The position numbers and the translations under genes were made by a program. This document shows, piece by piece, positions 7,944-14,126 of a stretch of DNA of 64,000 nt. The notes under the pieces were generated by a model that saw only the letters and a list, made by a program, of their open reading frames with translations, was not told the DNA's origin and did no database searches. Each line of letters begins with the position of its first letter. The stretch's first letter is position 1. Source of the DNA: Paenibacillus xylaniclasticus (lineage in GTDB: Bacteria > Bacillota > Bacilli > Paenibacillales > Paenibacillaceae); NCBI RefSeq assembly GCF_004001065.1, contig NZ_BIML01000015.1, forward strand, positions 1 through 64,000. The letters are read 5' to 3'.

Positions 7944-9253
7944 AGCCGCTCCCCCATCACCCGATATTCCGGAAGATGGCGCTGCACCTCAGAGGTAAGG
8001 AAGCAAATTCGGTCCTGAATGAACAGCGGGTCCTCAGACTCCGGCACGATAAAGCCGAGCCGCAGCACCCGCTTCTCCCGTTCTGCGCGCAGCGTATCGG
8101 TCAAGAACGGATTCATGGTGTAAGCATATGGGAAAGCCGCATCCATCGATGAATACGCCTCCGGCGGCAGCAGCTCGACAAGGTCAAGCTGCATCCCTTC
8201 GGCCGCCTCGAACATATGGACAAGCCGCTTCACATCTCCGGCCGAACGGATAACAGCGGCCTGCTTCCGCTCGAAGCTGCCGATAAAGCTCGGCTTGCGC
8301 CGATTGCTGACCAATAGATCCGCGCTTGTGGTCTGAGGCAGAGTCTCCGCCGGATGCTGCGCGACCTTCCATAAGCTCCACATGCCCGCCTTCTCCTTCG
8401 GTGAGACGACGATCAGCTCGTGCGCATCGCGTTTGACATAATGAAGCTCATCCTCCTCCGCATCGACCAGATAGCCATGTCCGCTACCTGTCTTGCGGAT
8501 CGGCAGCACATGCTCGTAGTTGATTTTGTCGAGGGCAGGCATCGGAAAACCGGTCGAAGCAAGCGTAAGCTGCTCTACGTTCCAGAGCGGAATCCAATCG
8601 ACCCGCTTCCAGCGTTCATATTCCTCCAGGTCGATCCGAACCTGGTGAACCTCCAGCCCGCTATCGAGCTCTCTGTCGCATTCGATCAGCTCTGCTTGTA
8701 TGAATTTGTAAGCGTAAGGATGATTGACCGTCGTCCACGGAATGCTGTTGAGCCGAAACAGCCGATACAGCTTCTCGATCACATGCTCATACGCTTTGTT
8801 CGCCGACAGCTGTACGTTAATGCCGATCGTCCCTTCCGACGTCTCAAGCTCGCCCCGGAAGGAGCGCTGGCTGCTTAGCAGCTCGTGAAGCTGTTCGCGG
8901 CTGCATGACATATAGAACGATTGCAGCACAGGGCGCTCGCCGCGTCCGAGGCTTGCGGCAAGCTCGCCGGCATCTACAGCAGCGTCGGCATTCGCATCCT
9001 CCGGAATCATCGGGAACATGAACTCGTCAATCGGGTCAAGCTCATCCCGATGACAGACGGAGGCATAGATCGTATACAGCTCATCGTTGCCGGCCGCCTC
9101 GCGGAATACCCGCTCCTCCAGCTGCCGGAAAGCCGTCTCCTGATGCTCCGCCAGCTGGGTGAATACGCCGGTCAATATTTGACGCAGCAGCCTGCGCTGC
9201 TCAAGATCCTCCATCCTGTTCAGTCGGTCTGCTGCGAGCTCTTTCATCTCCAT
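7940..9253 (-). CDS. Uncharacterised protein of the contractile-system operon (437 aa)
   Basis: 437 residues, cytoplasmic, no family recognised. The first 60 residues are helical and rich in Arg, Glu and Leu (RLNRMEDLEQRRLLRQIL). The middle has alternating beta/alpha segments (EGTIGINVQLSANKAYEHV, RLFRLNSIPWTTVNHPYAYKF) and the C-terminus reads DRICFLTSEVQRHLPEYRV. Its size and alpha/beta content would suit a baseplate wedge protein in the TssF/gp6 sense, but I see no diagnostic motif. It is coupled by ATGA overlap to the 229-residue gene and lies 32 nt downstream of the PP2C-like membrane protein gene. Confidence 0.75.
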   Translation of the reverse strand: MEMKELAADRLNRMEDLEQRRLLRQILTGVFTQLAEHQETAFRQLEERVFREAAGNDELYTIYASVCHRDELDPIDEFMFPMIPEDANADAAVDAGELAASLGRGERPVLQSFYMSCSREQLHELLSSQRSFRGELETSEGTIGINVQLSANKAYEHVIEKLYRLFRLNSIPWTTVNHPYAYKFIQAELIECDRELDSGLEVHQVRIDLEEYERWKRVDWIPLWNVEQLTLASTGFPMPALDKINYEHVLPIRKTGSGHGYLVDAEEDELHYVKRDAHELIVVSPKEKAGMWSLWKVAQHPAETLPQTTSADLLVSNRRKPSFIGSFERKQAAVIRSAGDVKRLVHMFEAAEGMQLDLVELLPPEAYSSMDAAFPYAYTMNPFLTDTLRAEREKRVLRLGFIVPESEDPLFIQDRICFLTSEVQRHLPEYRVMGERL

Positions 9254-9285
9254 CCCATCCGATGCCCCCTTATGAGAATGCTGAT

Positions 9286-10977
9286 TTAACGTTTAGCCGA
9301 AGCTTGTCCCTGTTCCGCGCTTGCTTTCTCAGCCGTATTCGTGCTGCTGGCTGAATCCGCCGCTCCCGAAGCTGCTCCCGTTGATCCGGCGGCTGCTTCC
9401 GCTAACGGATCGCCCGGTGCCGCCGCAGGCTGCGGCGGATTCAGCTTCGTCTGCGCATCGATAATTTTGTGCTCTAGGTTAAGCACCTTGTCCAGCAGCT
9501 CTGCCTGCTGATAGACGTTCTGCGCTGCCGTGAAGGTCGCGATCGCTTCTGCATACGCTTCCTTCTCCATCTGCTCGTCGCCCTTCTGCTCAAGCTCTTC
9601 GCCCTTCTTCTGCAGCTCGTTCTTCTTCTGCTCCGCAAGCTGCGTATCGACCTCATTCATCTTCAATGACACCTGTTGAACCCCAGGATCGAAATTCGCA
9701 AGCACCGCCTGCTTCTTCGCCTTCTCATACGCCTGCTTAGCGCCGGAATAATCCTTGGCAGCCAGCTTCAAATCTCCCTGCTTAATCGTGGACAAGACGA
9801 TCAAATACGTTTGCGCCTTCTTCTTGTTCGCCGTCACGCCTTCCATGTCGAAATCCTTATATCGCTTGGCGTCCTTCTCCGCTGCCTCATATTTACTGAC
9901 CGCCTTCTCGTAATCGCCGTCCTTAAGCGCCGAATCGCCGTCGATAATCGTCTCAACCAGCTCCAGCTTGCTGCCGATCAGCTTCGTATGTACCTTATCC
10001 TTCAGCTTGATCGCCGCATTGCGCGCCAAGGAATACTCGTTCAGCGCCTTCTCGAAATCGCCGTCCGCCGCCTTCTCATCACCCTTCTTCTCGCTTTCCA
10101 CCATGCTCGCGACGGTCTCCGCCTTCAACTGAACCGCCCGCATCTTGTAATAGAACGCCCCGCCTCCGGCCAACACCATCGGAATGAGCAGCATCGCGAC
10201 GGTTTTGGCCAATTTGCCCCAATTGCGCTTCTTCTGCTGCTCCTTATACACTTTGCCTGCATAGACGGCCGCTGCCGTATAATTGTGAATGACCTTCCCT
10301 TGCCGGCTGAGCATAATCTCCTCCAGCAGGTCGACGAACTCATCCGGTCCATCCGTTTCCTCGATCGCATCGAGCATTTCGACGCTGTGGACTCCCTCCC
10401 ACAAGCCGAGTGAGCAGAGCAGCAGCATGTCGCCGTCTTCCAGCTCCACCTTCCTTGACATGTAAGGGCTGATGGAACCCGGCATCCCGAGATATTGAAG
10501 CAAATTATGCTTCTCCTCATGGCTGTCCGCCTCGTCGCGCCGCAGCTTGCCGCTTAGCACCATTTGCTGCGCCAGACTATGGTCGATGCTGCGTGTGAGC
10601 AGCTTTCCTTGACGAAAATGGTAAAACCGCGTATGCCCTGCGCTCACCCATACGGCATGCTTATAGTCGGTCGCCAGCAGCGTCAGGCTCGCCTTCAGCC
10701 GCATTCGCTTGCTCTCGCGCTGCAGCAGCTTATGCGCCTGCTTCACATAGCTCGTCAGCTTGCGCGGTGACAGCGTCGGCTTCTCACTGAAGCTGCCGAG
10801 CACCGACTGCACGGCAAGCTCTGCGCTTTCCAGTTCCAGATCGTTATCCAGGCCGTCAGCAATGACCCAGCATGCCAGATCGTCAAGCTCCACATAAGCG
10901 AAGCAATCTCTATTGTGCAGAAACGTTCCCGCCTCGGACAGAAAGGCGGTCTGGAAATCGCTGTTCTCTTTTCTCAT
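9286..10977 (-). CDS. Membrane protein with degenerate PP2C domain and helical repeats
   Basis: 563 residues in three parts. Residues 1-245 follow the PP2C fold (VIADGLDND at the DG position, SAGHTRFYHFRQG where PP2Cs have GDS, MLLLCSLGLWEG where they have lcSDGl, NYTAAAVYAG where they have DNxTvi). Most metal-binding aspartates are therefore replaced, which points to a pseudo-phosphatase. One transmembrane helix follows (AKTVAMLLIPMVLAGGGAFYY, about 255-276). The outer or C-terminal region holds TPR-like units (GDFEKALNEYSLARNAAI, GDYEKAVSKYEAAEKDA, KDYSGAKQAYEKAKKQ, EAYAEAIATFTAAQNVY) and an Ala/Ser/Gly-rich tail from about 510. It could sense or scaffold phospho-signals at the membrane. 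The next gene upstream is the true PP2C, 5 nt away. Confidence 0.75.
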   Translation of the reverse strand: MRKENSDFQTAFLSEAGTFLHNRDCFAYVELDDLACWVIADGLDNDLELESAELAVQSVLGSFSEKPTLSPRKLTSYVKQAHKLLQRESKRMRLKASLTLLATDYKHAVWVSAGHTRFYHFRQGKLLTRSIDHSLAQQMVLSGKLRRDEADSHEEKHNLLQYLGMPGSISPYMSRKVELEDGDMLLLCSLGLWEGVHSVEMLDAIEETDGPDEFVDLLEEIMLSRQGKVIHNYTAAAVYAGKVYKEQQKKRNWGKLAKTVAMLLIPMVLAGGGAFYYKMRAVQLKAETVASMVESEKKGDEKAADGDFEKALNEYSLARNAAIKLKDKVHTKLIGSKLELVETIIDGDSALKDGDYEKAVSKYEAAEKDAKRYKDFDMEGVTANKKKAQTYLIVLSTIKQGDLKLAAKDYSGAKQAYEKAKKQAVLANFDPGVQQVSLKMNEVDTQLAEQKKNELQKKGEELEQKGDEQMEKEAYAEAIATFTAAQNVYQQAELLDKVLNLEHKIIDAQTKLNPPQPAAAPGDPLAEAAAGSTGAASGAADSASSTNTAEKASAEQGQASAKR

Positions 10978-10982
10978 TGCCC

Positions 10983-11843
10983 TTACCAGCCTTTATCCAT
11001 AATGACAATCGTCGCGTTGTCCTGATTGCTCCGTCCCTTGTCCTCCACGGCCTGAATGATGAGCTCAGCCGCCTTCTGCGGATGCCGCCCTCTACGCAGC
11101 AGCTCCTCCAGCTCCAGCTCGTTCAACGCATGGGTAATACCGTCGCTGCACAGGATGATCTTATCCTTCTTCTGAAGCTGGAACGGCGTTTCCCCGATCT
11201 CCATTTCTTTAAAGCCTTCATGGCCCAAATAGTTAATCAAACGATGCTGCAGCGGGTTGCTTACCGCTTCCTCCTTCGAAATCTCCCCGGACAGATAACG
11301 TGTCTGCAGCAGGCTGCCGAACGTATGCTTCCGGTTCAACGGAATGAACTCTCCATCGCGGTAGACAGTCAAGATACTGTCGCCGACCGAGCCCCAATAC
11401 AGCAGCCCGTCCGATACGACAGCCGCCACAAGCGTCGTGCCGCCTTTATTGCCGCCGAGACTGCTCACAATCTCCTCATTGCTCCGGCGAGCCGTCCGCG
11501 CGAAGAAGGAGCGCCAATCGTCCGCTTTGCCCAGCTTGGTGAACGCCTGAGTGAACACCGTAACGGCTGCCGTACTTGCCAGCCTGCCGTTCGCCATGCC
11601 GCTGATGCCGTCACCGAGCACTGCAAGCGTTCCGTAATCTTGAGCGACCGTCGCAAAATAATCGTCCTGCTCCTCGCGCATGCCAATCGTCTGTCCGTTG
11701 CCAATGCGGATGCCTCCAAGCATCGCGGCCGCCGCCAGCTTCCTCCTAAGCAGCAGCAGCGCTGCAAACAGCACAATGGAGCCGATCAGCACCAGATATG
11801 GCACCGCTGCCGGCTCGTCTAATTGATTTAACAGATCTCTCAT
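10983..11843 (-). CDS. PP2C-family Ser/Thr phosphatase, membrane-anchored
   Basis: 286 residues from the ATG at 11843 (AGGA 8 nt upstream); ATGs at 11849 and 11852 are alternatives. The start lies directly after the FHA gene stop. An N-terminal helix (YLVLIGSIVLFAALLLL) anchors it to the membrane. The PP2C domain follows with intact metal-binding motifs: GMREEQDDYFA, LAVLGDGISG, GGTTLVAAVV, GSVGDSILTVYR, ILCSDGITHAL and NQDNATIVIM. It should remove phosphate from Ser/Thr residues placed by the kinase at 16689-17597, as PppA/PpkA/Fha do in post-translational control of T6SS. Phosphatase family is certain; substrate is inferred. Confidence 0.88.
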   Translation of the reverse strand: MRDLLNQLDEPAAVPYLVLIGSIVLFAALLLLRRKLAAAAMLGGIRIGNGQTIGMREEQDDYFATVAQDYGTLAVLGDGISGMANGRLASTAAVTVFTQAFTKLGKADDWRSFFARTARRSNEEIVSSLGGNKGGTTLVAAVVSDGLLYWGSVGDSILTVYRDGEFIPLNRKHTFGSLLQTRYLSGEISKEEAVSNPLQHRLINYLGHEGFKEMEIGETPFQLQKKDKIILCSDGITHALNELELEELLRRGRHPQKAAELIIQAVEDKGRSNQDNATIVIMDKGW

Positions 11844-11853
11844 GTTCATCATC

Positions 11854-12378
11854 CTAAGCTCGATTGTTATCCCACTCGAAATGCACGCCGCACAGCGGGA
11901 TAAAGATAAACTTGCTCCGGCCAAGCTGAATGACATCGTACGCGGTCAGCTCGACAGGCGAATAGACCGCCTCATTGTTGTGATAAGCAAGTCCCGAAGC
12001 ATCGCCCGGCAGCAAATAAAAGCTGCGTTTCTTCGGATCGTATACGATAACCGCGTGATTGCGGCGGGAGATGGTGTTGTCCCCGATAATTTGGATATGC
12101 ATATCCTCCGCACGGCCGATAAAGTTCTTCTCTGCGTTAATGCGGTAGTCCTGACCAATCTGCGGCCCTTCGATGCAGACGATCCAGCCGGTAACCGGAT
12201 CGATGCCGTCCGCATCCTCCAGATAGGGCAATGTCTTCTCGTCTGCCGCCGGCACCGGCGGCCGCTTCTTCAATTCGGCCGTCGCCGCCGTTTCAACGGT
12301 CATATAGCAATACGGGCATGTCGTCCCGTGCTTCTTCGTGCTGAACATATGTCCATTCGCGCATCTCGTAATGCTCAT
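11854..12378 (-). CDS. FHA-domain protein with N-terminal zinc ribbon
   Basis: 174 residues. The N-terminus carries C.NGH...C.YC (RCANGHMFSTKKHGTTCPYC, residues 6-25), a compact zinc ribbon. Residues ~85-165 form an FHA domain (NFIGRAEDMHIQI, ISRRNHAVIVYD, YDVIQLGRSKFIFIPL) with the GR...S/N-RxH phosphothreonine-binding signature. It probably reads phosphorylated partners such as the kinase or the second FHA protein. Located between the membrane FHA gene and the PP2C gene in the signalling block of the operon. No transmembrane segment. Confidence 0.85.
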   Translation of the reverse strand: MSITRCANGHMFSTKKHGTTCPYCYMTVETAATAELKKRPPVPAADEKTLPYLEDADGIDPVTGWIVCIEGPQIGQDYRINAEKNFIGRAEDMHIQIIGDNTISRRNHAVIVYDPKKRSFYLLPGDASGLAYHNNEAVYSPVELTAYDVIQLGRSKFIFIPLCGVHFEWDNNRA

Positions 12379-12432
12379 TATCGAAATCCCCTTTGCTCTT
12401 TCTATTGGTCTATTGTCCGTTACTCGATTCGT

Positions 12433-12975
12433 CTATTGAACCAGCAGTCTCGTATTCGCAATATAGATCACATCGCCGATCTCGATCGGATGCGGCTCCT
12501 CGACCTCAAGCTTGCGTCTTTTCTGCTGCCGCGCCTTCTTGATGCCGACCCCGTTACGCGAATGAATATCCTCAACGAACCATTGTCCGGATACGAAGTT
12601 CAAGACGGCATGCTCCTTGCTGATTAAAGAGGCGTATTCCGCCTCGAATAAATTAATATCAACCTCGCCTGGCGTCGTGCTCTTACCGATCAGCAGCGAC
12701 GAATGCCCTTTCAGCGGCCATTCGTGTACCGCTTCCTCTTCGTCATCCAGCAGTACAAGCTTCGTGATGTCGGACTGGGTCCTTGCGCTGCGCAGCGATC
12801 TCACCCAGCGCGGAAGCGCGAAGCCGATGAACCCAAGCGCAAGCAGCGCGCCGAACAGAATTTGCGGAACCGGCTCCTCGTTGAAACCGAACAAATATAC
12901 CGCAGCAGCGACCGGAACGAGCAGCAGCAGCGCATCGATTATTTTTATCCAATAAAAACCCGTTGCCACCTTCAT
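12433..12975 (-). CDS. Membrane FHA-domain protein
   Basis: 180 residues. Two N-terminal transmembrane helices (IIDALLLLVPVAAAVYLFGF and QILFGALLALGFIGFALP, within residues 10-60) precede a cytoplasmic FHA domain (SLLIGKSTTPGEVDINLF, LISKEHAVLNFVSG, FVEDIHSRNGVGIKK, EIGDVIYIANTRLLVQ). The S-K-EH..(N)..D..S.NG pattern is that of a phosphothreonine-binding FHA. It could dock the injection machinery or its kinase at the membrane, much as Fha proteins do in T6SS. GGGAGG lies 12 nt before the ATG. Confidence 0.85.
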   Translation of the reverse strand: MKVATGFYWIKIIDALLLLVPVAAAVYLFGFNEEPVPQILFGALLALGFIGFALPRWVRSLRSARTQSDITKLVLLDDEEEAVHEWPLKGHSSLLIGKSTTPGEVDINLFEAEYASLISKEHAVLNFVSGQWFVEDIHSRNGVGIKKARQQKRRKLEVEEPHPIEIGDVIYIANTRLLVQ

Positions 12976-13032
12976 GGCGATACCTTACCTCCCTGACCGA
13001 TAAACGTGACGAATGTATGCAAGGCTTGCGGA

Positions 13033-13488
13033 TTATTTCTTTCGAAAACCAAAATAAGACTCGAACCATTCGGACGTCTTGGCAGTATGCTCTTGACTGG
13101 CCTGCTCCTGCCCCCGGCCTGCGGCCGGTTTGCCCGTCTTGGGGTTAAAGCCGAAAAATTGCTCAAAATGCTGTGAGAAATGCTCAGCCGAGAATGGCTG
13201 TGCCGTCGTCTGTGCCGAGCGCTTCGACTGTGAAGCGGCGCCGGCGCGCTTGTCTTCACCGCGGGCTGCTTTCCGCAGCTTATCGTCATATGCCCGCCGG
13301 GAAGCCTCGTCTCCAATATCCTTGTAGGCATTGGATATTTCCATAAACCGCTGCTGCGAATCGGCACTGCCGCCGTTAGCGTCTGGATGATGCTGCTTGG
13401 CAAGCTTCCGATACGCTTTCTTAATCTCTTCCTGCGAAGCATTCGGGCTTACGCCCAGAACCTCATAGCTTGTTCTCATCCCATTCAT
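13033..13488 (-). CDS. J-domain (DnaJ-like) co-chaperone
   Basis: 151 residues. A J domain occupies about residues 5-70 ([20 protein letters not shown], then the catalytic HPD in [11 protein letters not shown] and [15 protein letters not shown]). There is no zinc-finger or classic C-terminal DnaJ domain; the rest is a low-complexity Gln/Ala/Lys linker ending in a conserved-looking [11 protein letters not shown]. It should stimulate an Hsp70, most simply the large Hsp70-like ATPase encoded at 4573-7224. Start at 13488 or the ATG at 13479 (MRTSYEV). It lies between a hairpin at 13511-13538 and the FHA genes. Confidence 0.88.
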   Translation of the reverse strand: MNGMRTSYEVLGVSPNASQEEIKKAYRKLAKQHHPDANGGSADSQQRFMEISNAYKDIGDEASRRAYDDKLRKAARGEDKRAGAASQSKRSAQTTAQPFSAEHFSQHFEQFFGFNPKTGKPAAGRGQEQASQEHTAKTSEWFESYFGFRKK

Positions 13489-13510
13489 CCCGTCGTCTCG
13501 TATTGAAACA

Positions 13511-13538
13511 TTTTAAGGGACCCGAGAGTCCCTTAAAA
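13511..13538 (-). terminator. Hairpin downstream of the Hcp-like gene (possible attenuator)
   Basis: Perfect 11-bp stem TTTTAAGGGAC / GTCCCTTAAAA with a 6-nt loop, 23 nt after the tube-gene stop, in front of the J-domain gene. The T run after it on the minus strand is weak (TGTTTCAATA), so partial termination or 3'-end protection is likely rather than full stop. Confidence 0.75.
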
Positions 13539-13561
13539 TGCGTGCTCATAGGAGCGCTCGA

Positions 13562-13987
13562 TTAAACCGCGTAGCCGCCTTCGATTTTCGTAAACTCCGT
13601 TTTGTCTTTCTTTTGTTTGATGTAGATCGAGAACGTACCAACGCCTTCCACATCACCGAAGCTTTCGGAGTAGTCAACAACGAACGCGTTCGGGAGGTAT
13701 ACCTTACGAACGACTTGATCCGCTGCGATTACTTCCAGCGTCACTTTGCGGTAGCAGTCCGCTTTCTCTGCGGAAACGAGCGACCACAGCGCCAATTTCA
13801 TCGTGTCATCAGCGTTGTCGCCATCCGTAGCCGTGATGATTTTGCCGGAGATTTTGAGCGTTACGCCGACGTCCGTCGATCTTGCGTTGGAGTCGTCTGG
13901 CGTATCCGTGTCAAATTCCACCGTACGAATGTTGTCCATACCCAGTTCGATTGTTTCGGAACCTTCTACTTTCAGTCTGAAACCCAT
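13562..13987 (-). CDS. Hcp-like tail-tube protein
   Basis: 141 residues, no signal peptide, beta-rich. The pattern NIRTVEFDTDTPDDSN, STDVGVTLKISGKI, RKVYLPNAFVVDYSESFGD and GTFSIYIKQKKDK fits the Hcp/phage tail-tube fold, where '..v.l.nA.v..y.e.f.d..g...f.l.i.q+..' forms the ring interface. In related genomes such proteins are often mislabelled as a membrane-associated protease; I see no protease motif. A very strong ribosome site (TTAGGAGGG, 8 nt from ATG) and hairpins on both sides suggest high, separately tuned expression, as expected for a protein that stacks into a long tube. Homology is inferred by pattern and by context next to the putative sheath. Confidence 0.7.
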   Translation of the reverse strand: MGFRLKVEGSETIELGMDNIRTVEFDTDTPDDSNARSTDVGVTLKISGKIITATDGDNADDTMKLALWSLVSAEKADCYRKVTLEVIAADQVVRKVYLPNAFVVDYSESFGDVEGVGTFSIYIKQKKDKTEFTKIEGGYAV

Positions 13988-14020
13988 GAAATAAACCCTC
14001 CTAAAAAAATATTTGATGGC

Positions 14021-14080
14021 TCCCAGCGCACAAGGCGCTGGGAAACTTTATGATCAAAGGCGAGCGTAAGGCACGCCTTT
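14021..14080 (-). promoter_or_regulatory. Hairpins between sheath and tube genes
   Basis: Perfect 9-bp stem TCCCAGCGC / GCGCTGGGA (14021-14043) plus a 7-bp stem AAAGGCG / CGCCTTT (about 14055-14081). On the minus strand the first ends 11 nt before an ATTTTTTT run and then the strong tube ribosome site. Likely processing or stabilising structures. Confidence 0.6.
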
Positions 14081-14126
14081 ATCTAGCGAATGAATCGGCC
14101 ACCGGTAATAACCGATGACACGCGCA

